A stretch of 64,000 nt of DNA from the NCBI RefSeq assembly GCF_037975245.1, contig NC_092574.1:12113213-12177212 (forward strand). The letters run 5' to 3'. Origin of the DNA: Apostichopus japonicus. Taxonomy: Eukaryota > Echinodermata > Holothuroidea > Aspidochirotida > Stichopodidae. Below the pieces are notes generated by a model that saw only the letters and a list, made by a program, of their open reading frames with translations, was not told the DNA's origin and did no database searches. Within the stretch, counting starts at the first letter, position 1. Each line of letters starts with the position of its first letter. Below are positions 55,301-64,000 of this stretch, piece by piece. The position numbers and the translations under genes are program-made.

Positions 55301-58300
55301 ATAAGTTTAAACTTTAAGATGAAACGTCAAAATGTTGAGATGGCCACTAAAGCATACTTACAATGAAATTCTCTGTGGAACAGCTTTCAGCTCTTCACAT
55401 TTTGGAAGCTTCAAGACCAACTACGGAGACAACACCTTTTTTTTGGGGGGGGGGGGGGATTTTCCATTAATTTGGGAGTGTACATACCCATAATAAACAC
55501 ATGTAAAAATAAATTCTTCGAAAACCTACTATAACCCACAAAAAACGACCACGAAAATGGACATTTTGGGTAGTCGCGTGACATGTACCTCTGGAATGTC
55601 TGAAAACAGAGATTGACCCAAAGGTGCCTCTGGTAACCGTGTGACGTCATGATTGGTATACCGCGAAAATCAAACGCTGAAGTAGGCACTGTTTATACAC
55701 AGATAGCGAACAATTGAACTGTATTTGACTTCCAATTTAGAGCGTTTGAAAAGCTGTTAGCTTAAAACAAGAACACGTAAAGGTGAACAACTAGTTTTAA
55801 GACAATTTTAAGCAGAAAATTTAGTAAAATAGGTTATTTTATTAGCAAAATTTCCACTCAAATGGCGGCATCGTTTACATACATAGCGGATACGTCAATA
55901 GGTACGTACGGTACAATATACTGTAGAACATGCAATCAGCTTGCCGATTCCGTCATACAAATTGATCGCAAGATACCGCAAACTGAACAAAAAAATAGAT
56001 CTAAAAGATGCCTCATGCATGATATGTCACGGGAAAATGAATACGTTACTGTCAACGAATTACCAAATAGACACTAAACATAATCGAACAACTACGAGAA
56101 GACGCTGGCCCGAACCGACCAGGGTAGCATATACATGACCAAGCTTCAGCTGAACATAGTACTTACTCATTTTAATATCCAAAAGTACAAACACAGAAAA
56201 AGTATCCTTTCAATAAACAAAATTTAGCAGTGAATATCCAAATCCACGTCTCTCGTTCAATCCTGGTCGAAATACTACCGTGACTCTGTGTAATTCCATA
56301 GAGTTAGGGTCTAGTTGAAACAGGCCTTGACCAGTAACATCCCACAATCACAAGACAATCACTAACGAAATAAAACGTCCGATCGCTACATAGTACCGTT
56401 TCCCAGGCAGATGCCGGAATAAACATAACGGACAATATAACACATGCATCACGAACTCACGATACTGGAATACAACAAATGAAAAAGATAAATGCTATGA
56501 AATCCTGACATGACTAATAACACATGTTGTGAGCAAGTACTAACAATGCTACCCTATATACACGGTCATCTCTTATATAGTAGGCCTTTAACTGTCAATT
56601 GTGTGATATAATGTTACATGTAAGGACGTCCAAGGCGTGTTTACGAGGAGACTTGAAAGGGTCAATTTCACATTAGCTATGTCTGCCACAGCTGTCGAAA
56701 GTATATAAGTTTCGCAGGATGAGAAATTTGCAGCATACACAGAGGCAGGGTCATACATGTGGACCCATGGGCATGAGACACTCTGGGTGCTGAAAAATCT
56801 TTCCGCGTGGATCTCACAAAATTGGTCCAAAGTCTACGTCGTTTTACGTCGGTTCTTCAACTCGGAAAGCTACAAAAGCTGATGCTTTCGTTAGCTGAGG
56901 TATAACTGCAACCTCCAACAACAACGAATTGTGGCATTTCGGGAAAAAGGAGTAATATCGTTGATATTTTTCAGCTCAAGTATACAACTTTACACACTAA
57001 AAGTATTGTTGTGAGTGATGTATACCAACGGTGACGTCACATTGTCACCTGATGTCTTAGGATTGTTTCAGGAATGTCTGAAATAGGTTTCCTAAAAAGC
57101 TGACTGTTCGTCCCATTTTTCACGTGTTTAACGTCCGAAATTGGTAAAGTTAATTACAGCAATGTAATTGGAGTGAGCTAAGGTTTACGTACATGCAACA
57201 TGGTGTGATTTTATGTTCATCGAAAAATCTCCATAGTTGGGCCACTGGCTAGGCCACTGGCTAATTCATGAAAACTACCTGAAAACTGATCTTGCGTTTT
57301 TATATCAAGTAACCAGAATGACTTGTGTTTAAGGTGTAATTATCGGACTCAAACAGTTTACCACCTCCTTCCCAATAAACCGGGCGACAATCATTCTCCC
57401 CGATACAATGGGTAGATCATAGCTCTGATGAAACTTTAGAAGTTCCCTTCAACTATTTCTCGGAACGTCATGATTTTCCTGGCAAATCGCAAAAGCTTCC
57501 CGACGACCGTCACTTAGGCCTGGCCAAAAATATTTCCTTTGGGAAACTTCGCTGCACAACACCCACTCGCACTCTCCCTCACAGTGCCGCTCCTGTCATT
57601 TGCCAAACACAATTCCAAGTTTAAACTGTACTTTTTATAGATTGGTGTAACCGATAGACGAAACTCATTGAGAGTCGGAGCGTTGGTTTTCAACAGTGAG
57701 ACAGAAATTGGCTTTCATGCTATAGCATTTGATTCAACTGACGATGTCCTTGATGCCATTGATTCTATGCAATACAGAGGTAAGAGCTTCACGCGTGCCT
57801 TATACTTATATTATCTGTAGTCCTACGTATTTTCCTAACCTATATGTTTGTGTTTATTTAAGAAACACTTGACAAAACTTCGAACGGTATAATAGTTGAA
57901 GAAATATATTCAGAACGCCTTAGTACCAGGTCCTTTCTGTCAAAATAGCATAAGCGAATTCTGTGATATGTTTCCTATCACTTCTATTTATTACAACGAA
58001 CCCTATCATCATCTATAGGTTCGCACTGAATGTTTGAAAATACAGTATTGTACATTTTGATACAATTCATACCGACATTAGTGTTACGCAAAAGGTATAC
58101 ATTTTGACAAATATAGAATCAAATAACAGATTAGTTTTTTTTTTTTTTTATGAGTATATAAGGGAGAAAGTTGATAAAGGTACACAAACATTTTCAGAAT
58201 GTCGTTTGAATCATGTAGTTAAGATTTCTTTGAGTTAAGATGGTTACCATGGCAATATCAGATAGCTTCCAACGTCTTTATTTATGAATTTCTTATTATT

Positions 58301-61241
58301 ATTATTATTTAGGTGGTGGAACAAATATAGCCAAGGCGTTCGAGATTTTGTCTACTATGATGATCCCACAGACTGCAATGCTCAATAGGGATAAAAGCTT
58401 TAAGACAGTATTTCTTATAACTGACGGTATGTATCTAAATAATAAAGACGCTTAAAGTATATTTTTGTAGCAATTGTAATGATTGAAAGGTTCAAGTTAT
58501 TGTGCTTAACCTATAATGTAGAACTAAGGACAAAACACAGGTGATTCTGTAGGAAAGAGCTTGTGGCTAATGCCATACAAACATGGGTATGAGCTAAAAT
58601 AAATAGTTCAATCTCGTATAGTTCCTATATTCACTGTTATATTACTGCTATCACATGTAGAGACGAATATATACAATTTTTTGCGAAAGCTCTACCTTTT
58701 CTCAAAAAATTATCTTCTTCCCCTAAGGTTAACAATTTTTTTTTTTTATTGTGGTGGTTTCCAAATACTTTTTTTGTCGCCTTTAACACAAACTTGTGTA
58801 AAACTTTTAAGACCGTATTAATTCCAGTTTGTATTATCTTCACCGTTTTGTGTACGTGTGTGTTATGTGTATGTATTTGTTATAACAGGGGAAGCTACTG
58901 AAGGAGGTGACGCGCAAGAGGGTGCCAGAGAAGTTGAGCGCCAAGGTGTTACAATACGTTGTATTGGAATTAGCGAGAACGCTACCAGACGGTCACTCAG
59001 TGCTCTGGCAAGTGAACCTTTACACGAACATCTCTTTTTTCGGAAAGACTACTCAACGCTTGAACGTCTCATCAAAATAGTCACCAATCAAACAATCGGT
59101 AAGTCTATCATGTAAGACAAATTTTTCATTAAAGTTTTGTATTGTAATGTTCTCCCTATGAGGAGTTCCTGTATAGGAGTTAATTGTCATCAGTAGTGTA
59201 TATAACGTATATTGTAACATGCTGTAAGTTGCATTGTGCGGAATCGATGCAGTTGGAATGTCATTCTTGGCAGGCTTGGCTAAGGTAGCTTTTTTTTTTG
59301 CATTTTAAGCTAATGAGTTTATGTTCTTGCTTGCTTGTGTTTGGAAAATAAGACTTCTTGTTAAAGTGTGCAGTACGAAAACCAATTTTAAAATTAAGTT
59401 TGGTATCTAAGTACTAAGCAACATGTCACTGATGTTCAAACAAGCAGGCTGTATAGCCGGTAACCGTGAGACACGATGAAAGCAATTGAAGTAGAGTTCA
59501 CATACACAAATGGTAAAATCAACAGGTTGACCGCTGTAGTATAGTTTAAGTGTTAATAGATTACCATCCGCTCCAGAAAGTTAGCGTCGACGATCTATTA
59601 GCCCCACTGAAAAGTTGTACATTCATATTCCATATGATACAAATATGAGTTTTTCTTCTCTGGGTTTTAACTGAGTGAAATAGAAGAAGCCCACGATTAT
59701 ATCCTCCGTCGAAATAATAAAAAAATAATATGATGTGGAGATGTTGCTTTCATTTTAAACGAACATTAATGTTTAAAAGCATAAAGTGCATGTTTCCTTC
59801 GTGAAAGAATAATGAGAAGGAAGTTCTATTCCTCTCTCCTCCTCTCTCCTACTCCACCTCTCTCTCCACCCCTCTCTCTCCTCGACGATTCTCCCTCTTC
59901 CTATCTCCACCTCCTGTGTTGTCCTCTTCTACCAACACTCTCTCTCGACGCCCTTCTACCTCGCCTTACTTTGGTTCTCTCCGACATCCTCTCAGATCTC
60001 TCTATCTTAAGTCTATAGTTCCATATTCCCTTTCCCCTATCCCATAATTTCGACTCGTCCACACCCTGTACGGTCATACGTCACCAACACCACCAAGTGC
60101 CCAAATAAGGCTACCCTCACGAAAAACAAATGAAAAACAATGCTAAGGGGAGGAGTCTACATTACTAATTAATAATACCACATAAATACATTCTTCTCCT
60201 CTCTTCTGGAAATTTAGTGAGTATAATCGTGACTTTTGGTGCCTGTTACTTTCTATCTGTTTTATAAGAACGATTTAAACCAGTCTGTCATACGGCATCC
60301 ATTCGGAGAAACCGCGCAACAGGCAGACGATACAAAACAAGCAAAGTATTTGAGTTTCATTAACCAAGCTACAAGAATGATAAGAGAAATAAAAAAAAAA
60401 GAGCGTTAGAAAGTTAAAAATAAGAAAAAAAAAAAATATATATATATATATATAGGAATAACGGAAAAAACTGTTAAACAACTATGCTGCATTTAGAAAT
60501 TTAGAGAAGGCCGGATCTCGAATGAGATACAATAACTAAATTAGGTAAGTGATTGGAAGTAAAGCAGCCAATGTTTGGTTTTTGCAGAGCTTTCGAGCAG
60601 AGCTCTTCTTCAGTGTATGATCACCGAAAGTGACAAGGAGTAGCAGGAATTGAAACTATTTTATAGAGAAGATTGTCGGCATGGTTGTACAGTCAAAGCG
60701 ACTTACTGATTTCTGCTGAATTGAGCAGAAGTTTTAGAAATTCGGATTATTTTAATCCGCGTCGGATTATTTTAACCCGATTCCGTCGTAATTGCAAAGG
60801 AGCGTTCAACTTTCTGTCCAAAATATTTTGCCACTCCGTCTGCCAGCTGGATAATATCGCTTTACAACTTGATTAACTCGAAAATAACTTTCTTTTAACC
60901 CGTTGATCGTCGGACCGGGTCGATATCTACATCTTTGTCATGCATTGTCATGCTTAGTGTACTTTTCAATACAAATACCCCAAGTGATGTAAGTGCGTGA
61001 ATGCATGAACATTAACGAGGTATTAAATAAGATGAAATCAGAATTAACGTTGTAATTTCTTAATTGCGTTATAAATACAACACTTCTGCAAGCATTATTC
61101 CGTTCATTCATACAAAATGTGATTTCATTTTCAGATTACAGTGAATGCGGCGTTTCTCCCCGAAGATCAATAAATGATAACCTACAAGATACACCTGCTA
61201 ATTTGGGTGACTGGCCATGGCAAATTTACATTCAAATAGAA
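33075..61241 (+). CDS. Bf: Complement factor B (Bf/C2 family), 3' end beyond window
   Basis: Factor B is the C3b-binding zymogen whose Bb part forms the alternative-pathway C3 convertase. Seen here in order: signal peptide (33084), CCP1 (33933), CCP2 (36039), four CCP3 exons (36355, 37482, 38611, 39738), a second CCP1-CCP2-CCP3 set (41685, 45235, 45549), CCP4 (51777), doubtful CCP5 and CCP6 (52540, 53292), VWA exons (54670, 57641, 58313, 58889) and the first protease exon (61135). CCP introns are all phase 1. The VWA has DGSSS, GGTN and TDG, the MIDAS set. An Arg at 54804 stands 16 residues before DGS, the spacing I recall for the human factor D cleavage site. The protein would be secreted and is much longer than usual if all CCPs are used. 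His, Asp and Ser of the protease are outside the window. A single transcript through both CCP sets is assumed, not shown. Confidence 0.85.
33933..34124 (+). CDS. Bf: Bf exon: CCP1
   Basis: A complete CCP (sushi) module of 64 residues after CAATCAG and before GTAAGT. Four cysteines and the late Trp ([11 protein letters not shown]) are in the expected order. It contains [12 protein letters not shown] where the second copy has [12 protein letters not shown]. Confidence 0.92.
34270..34725. repeat. Degenerate palindromic array, GTCGATTTAAATCGAC-type words
   Basis: Some 20 overlapping short words such as ATACCGATTTA, GACATATCATCGATTTA, GTCAATTTAA and TGGTAGAAGTC alternate in both orientations, with TTTAAA at many centres. 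There is no fixed period. The same array is in copy 2 (42020-42275, 42632-42800), split by an insertion. Confidence 0.75.
34730..36038. other. Bf intron between CCP1 and CCP2
   Basis: Contains a dispersed-repeat stretch (GTTAACACGGTATCTAAAGA, then CATTAATG and AACGGGCAGGGCTTA-type phrases) related to those at 2.6-3.4 and 61.4-62.2 kb. At 35284-35292 it keeps the empty site (GCATAATG) of the TIR element present in copy 2. Confidence 0.7.
36039..36215 (+). CDS. Bf: Bf exon: CCP2
   Basis: A 59-residue CCP with cysteines at EDCDLL, YACTER, RCQSDG and PVCR and Trp in DGTWSAD. The acceptor is TTTCTGTAG, the donor GTACGT, phase 1 to 1. Confidence 0.93.
36355..36573 (+). CDS. Bf: Bf exon: CCP3, unit a
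   Basis: A 73-residue CCP between CCCTACAG and GTAATG. Cysteines: PICEE, FSCEE, IECTRS, PICR; Trp in RSGWNAS. It carries [10 protein letters not shown] and [10 protein letters not shown]. It is longer than most CCPs, with extra residues before Cys2 and Cys3. Confidence 0.92.
37482..37700 (+). CDS. Bf: Bf exon: CCP3, unit b
   Basis: Same length and splice sites as unit a. It differs by [10 protein letters not shown] (Arg to Ser) and a silent GAA/GAG change. Confidence 0.9.
38611..38829 (+). CDS. Bf: Bf exon: CCP3, unit c
   Basis: Like unit b but [10 protein letters not shown] (Ser to Thr) and a silent ATC/ATA change. Splice sites and the four cysteines are intact. Confidence 0.9.
39738..39956 (+). 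CDS. Bf: Bf exon: CCP3, unit d
   Basis: Protein-identical to unit c over the exon, with one silent difference. Units c and d are therefore the youngest pair. Confidence 0.9.
40782..41055. other. Unique junction between CCP3 array and duplicate copy 2
   Basis: About 274 bp without counterpart in either duplicate, GC-richer than its surroundings (CGGGCGACGCTCCCGAGGGC at 40957-40976). It marks the join between the two blocks and may be filler from the rearrangement. Confidence 0.7.
41685..41876 (+). CDS. Bf: Bf exon: second CCP1
   Basis: Same splice sites as 33933-34124. Two base differences within the compared stretch change residues: R to K and G to V in [12 protein letters not shown]. The four cysteines and Trp are kept. 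Confidence 0.88.
42282..42515 (-). mobile_element. tRNA-derived SINE
   Basis: On the minus strand the head has an A box (TAGTCTAGTGG) and a B box (GGTTCGATTCC) spaced as in a tRNA, followed by a unique body of about 150 bp and a tail of TACA/TATA words. The pol III promoter is complete in outline. The acceptor stem cannot be closed, so it is a SINE, not a tRNA gene. It is absent from duplicate copy 1. Confidence 0.8.
42516..42630. repeat. Poly-T tract with (GCGTTTGATTT)n words
   Basis: A short inverted GTGGTATACAGTGGTATACCAC, about 30 T, then drifting copies of TTTGCG/TTTGATTTGCG. Absent from copy 1, so it arrived with or after the SINE. Confidence 0.85.
43382..44481 (+). mobile_element. 1.1-kb TIR transposon in copy 2 only, 3-bp target duplication
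   Basis: Ends TGCTGGCGTCACACTGTC and, reversed, TGCACGCGTCACACTGTC; the TIR extends about 31 bp to GAAGTTGACAC. ATA flanks both sides, and copy 1 keeps the single ATA (GC-ATA-ATGATG), proving insertion. Subterminal words CATCGTG, CTTCGTG and AAGGC recur many times on both flanks. A TATA box (ATATAAAGG, 43923) and a 39-codon ORF follow. The 3-bp duplication suggests a PIF/Harbinger-like or related superfamily. Confidence 0.88.
44047..44166 (+). pseudogene. 39-residue ORF, remnant N-terminus of a transposon protein
   Basis: Begins [20 protein letters not shown] and ends LLLQ-stop at 44164-44166. It lies 120 bp after a TATA box inside the TIR element. A basic, Leu-rich start followed by a stop looks like the leftover first exon of a transposase, the rest having been deleted. 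Function and family are unproven. Confidence 0.45.
45235..45411 (+). CDS. Bf: Bf exon: second CCP2
   Basis: Copy of 36039-36215 with one silent change and one replacement (RRLTCQS for RRLRCQS). Splice sites intact. Confidence 0.88.
45549..45767 (+). CDS. Bf: Bf exon: CCP3, unit e
   Basis: Fifth CCP3 copy, in duplicate 2. It has [11 protein letters not shown] (R to K) and TSKGFF (E to K) relative to unit a. The intron after it was invaded by PLE C. Confidence 0.88.
46490..46640. repeat. TA/TATG-rich microsatellite before PLE C
   Basis: (TA)n interrupted by GTATG and CATA words, ending directly at the PLE C coding region. It is the source of the Tyr-Ile ORFs here. Confidence 0.95.
46642..49326 (+). 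mobile_element. PLE C: nearly complete Penelope-like element
   Basis: A continuous frame runs from about 46642 to 48879, broken once by TAA at 47146-47148. Reading through gives [47 protein letters not shown] (motif A), [17 protein letters not shown] (motif B), [11 protein letters not shown] (motif C) and the GIY-YIG block [20 protein letters not shown] frameshift near 48840 and a TAG near 48922 interrupt the endonuclease tail, which otherwise continues to TAA at about 49065. The 3'UTR has two CGGATTAAAATAATCCG hairpins (49060 and 49080) and a hammerhead-like motif. It lies in a Bf intron. No upstream terminal repeat was seen, so it is probably 5'-truncated. Confidence 0.93.
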
Positions 61242-64000
61242 GTAAGTGTTTCGATTGTATGCACTGCGAAAAGCATACTGCCTTTATAGTTTTGTATATA
61301 TTTATATTTCATTTTCACTTTGTTTATTGATTTCTCTTCTGTTTTGGATAGTGCCATAGAAAGGCAAGGCAGTCAAAGAGTGTGTGTGCGTGTGCGTGTG
61401 TGCGTGTGTGTGGGTGTGTGTGTGTGAGACGCCTAGCTTGTAAACACGATATCGCAAAAGATAATCAACCTCTGCTAATCTCATATTTTACATGTGGCTT
61501 CCCCATAATTAGTATAAGAACGATAATGTTTTGGATGGAGGTCAAAGATCATTTGGGGTTAGCAGAGGACAAAATGTGAAAATCTCAAGAATGCTGTTTC
61601 TCCAGAACCTGAACATCAAAGGAGCTAATATATGCATGGTAGTACAGCCTTTTGTAATGTAAAATGTGTACACAATGTGGTGTAGGTCAGAGTTCATTTA
61701 CGAACACCAGGGGGTCAAAACTTAAAATCCCGGTAAGCACGATAGGAACGTTATTGGCTTTCATATTTTGCCTGTGGTTCCCCATAATAAGTACAAGAAC
61801 CTTATTGTCTTTTGGTGGAGTCGATGGTCATTGGGTCACACTCTGTAAAGTCTTGTAATTACAAACTTTGTAAACACGATATCCCCAATGACTAATAGTG
61901 AGTTAAAGAACCATATGGGTGGAGGTCAAAGGTCACATGGATTCAGCAGAAGTCCAAATGTCCAAATATCAAAAGCACCGTATCTTGAGAAATTTATCTT
62001 CAAAAAGAGATTATATATGCATGGTAGATTACCCACATGATAAGTAAAATTGCTGCACAATTTTATATAGGTGAAAGCTCATTAAAGGTTTGCAAAAGTC
62101 AAACCATACGACATTTCTACAGGTCAGGTCTCAATGAAGATGTGACATTTATGCTGATTGACTTCCCAATATGTTATATAAACCTCCTTGTTTTAGGTGG
62201 AGGTCAAAGGTCTACGTAAGCACATAGCAAAATAAGTAATTCACATTTTGTGACAAAGGAGTTTTCCATCTTTCTTGACTGACTTTGAACTGTTGTTTTA
62301 TTACTCTTGCTCTTACTCTTAAGTCCATCAAATCATATGATAAAGTTTAGACTTCCCTGTGTTTAAGCAGCTACCTTTACAAGTTATTTTAAAGTTATTT
62401 ACATGAGTTTATGCTTTATCAATTAAACTATTTATGGTACTACCTGTGATGGATGAGTCGCCCCCATACAATTGATTGAATCAGCTTTTACATGTATTTT
62501 GAAAGTTCTTTCCAATGAGTTTATGCTCTATTAACCTAAACTATTCATGGTACTACCTATGATGGATGAGTTGCTCTCATAACATTGCTTGTATCAGCTT
62601 TTACAAGTATTTTCAAAGTTCCTGTCCATAAGTTTTTGCTCTACTAAACTAAACTATTCATGGTACTACCTAAGATGGATGAGTTGCTCTCATAATATTG
62701 CTTGTATCAGTTTCTACAAGTATTTTTAAAGTTCCTGTCCATAAGTTTTTGCTCTACTAAACTAAACTATTCATGAGTCAACCTATGATGGATGAGTTGC
62801 TCTCATAATATTGCTTGTATCAGCTTTTACAAGTATTTTTTAAAGTTTCTTGTCCATAAGTTTATGCTCTACTAAACTAAACTATTCATGGTAATACCTA
62901 TGATGGATGAGTTGCTCCCATAATATTGCTTGTTTCAGCTTTTACAAGTATTTTTAAAGTTCCCGTCCATAAGTTTATGCTCTACTATACTAAACTATTC
63001 ATGGTACTACCTATGATGGATGAGTTGCTCCCATACTATTGCTTGTATCAGTTTCTACAAGTATTTTAAAGGTTCCTGTCCATAAGTTTATGCTCTACTA
63101 AACTAAACTATTCATGAGTCTACCTAGGATGGATGAGTTGCTCTCATAATATTGCTTGTATCAGCTTTTACAAGTATTTTTAAAGTTTCTTGTCCATAAG
63201 TTTATGCTCTACTAAACTAAACTTTTCATAGTAATACCTATGATGGATGAGTTGCTCCCATACTATTGCTTGTATCAGCTTTTACAAGTATTTTTAAGGT
63301 TCCCGTCCATAAGTTTATGCTCTACTATACTAAACTACTCATGGTACTACCTATGATGGATGAGTTGCTCCCATAATATTGCTTGTATCAGCGTTTACAA
63401 GTATTTTTAAAGTTCCTGTCCATAATGTTATGCTCTACTAAACTAAACTATTTATGGTACTACCTAAGATGGATGAGTTGCTCTCATAATATTTTAAAAA
63501 TTAAAATAGAAATCCTCAACACTTTCAAAAATTAAATTTCCAAACTTTCTTAACTATATCCTAAACAGATTAATTTACACAGTCAATGAAAATTTCTTGG
63601 AAACGCAAAAAGCGCAAGTTATCATTTCGTGTACATAGGAAATGTCGCTCTACTTGTAACAGAAAGTAGAACTCCTATTTAAAACGTTGGGAATTTTGTT
63701 ATTTATTTTACAGATAAAAGAGAAATACATACATTATGAAAAAGTTTATCGGGTTCTTAATTTCATATAATAATCCAAACTTCACATATTTCAAATGAAA
63801 GTTAAAGTTGTTTCTCAAACATGCTGCAGAAATAACTTGCCAAACATATCTGAGTAACTGGACAGGACCAAAATAGATGTTCGAGGGTCTCATCCTCAGA
63901 ATAATAAATGTACGCATGGGAGATTCTTTAGCTTAATTTTATGTGAGCATTAGTTGGTACCAATAATTCTTTTAATAAGGTAACCTTAGTTGGACGTGAG

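Overview
The window is animal nuclear DNA. It is AT-rich, its coding exons are short and bounded by GT-AG introns, (TA)n microsatellites are frequent, and it carries many Penelope-like elements (PLEs), non-LTR retrotransposon relics, terminal-inverted-repeat (TIR) elements and a tRNA-derived SINE. A complement factor B gene together with this repeat style points to a marine invertebrate deuterostome. An echinoderm, perhaps a sea cucumber, is my best guess; that is inference, not proof.

Two multi-exon genes can be assembled by eye. (1) On the minus strand, about 26.3 kb down to 0.88 kb, lies an uncharacterised SAM-domain gene. I could join nine exons in phase (25852-25961, 25480-25495, 25118-25311, 24480-24636, 23585-23709, 19107-19310, 6032-6080, 3785-3865, 882-1042). 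Exon 25118-25311 carries an in-frame TGA, so this allele may be null or the gene a recent pseudogene. Its stop codon abuts a 65-bp satellite (1-888). (2) On the plus strand, from 33.08 kb to beyond the right edge, lies a complement factor B (Bf/C2) homologue: signal peptide, a long run of CCP (sushi) exons, a four-exon VWA domain with the MIDAS residues, and the first exon of the serine protease domain. The exons for the catalytic triad lie past 64 kb.

The striking part is the CCP region, 33.9-53.9 kb. The CCP1-CCP2-CCP3 segment is duplicated (about 33.3-37.4 kb and 41.06-46.46 kb). The CCP3 exon with its intron is also tandemly amplified as four units of about 1,128 bp (36.27-40.78 kb). Every CCP exon is flanked by phase-1 introns, so any subset can be spliced in frame. 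Towards the VWA exons three CCP exons are decaying: CCP5 has TGA at the last cysteine, CCP6 has no AG acceptor, and CCP7 is a truncated relic. One gene thus shows birth and death of complement-binding modules together. The second duplicate carries a SINE-bearing insertion and a 1.1-kb TIR element that the first lacks.

Mobile DNA fills the rest. There are four PLE copies: A at 28.9-30.4 kb, B at 30.5-31.1 kb, C at 46.6-49.3 kb, and D at 60.5-60.8 kb on the minus strand. Their 3' regions contain hammerhead-ribozyme-type motifs, and all lie next to or near (TA)n tracts. There are LINE fragments (4.3-4.9, 13.8-14.0, 49.5-49.9 and 63.7-64.0 kb), MITEs (4.93-5.95, 12.15-12.39 and 15.09-15.70 kb), a 2-kb foldback (49.36-51.41 kb), a 1.5-kb inverted structure (12.88-14.35 kb) and several tandem arrays.
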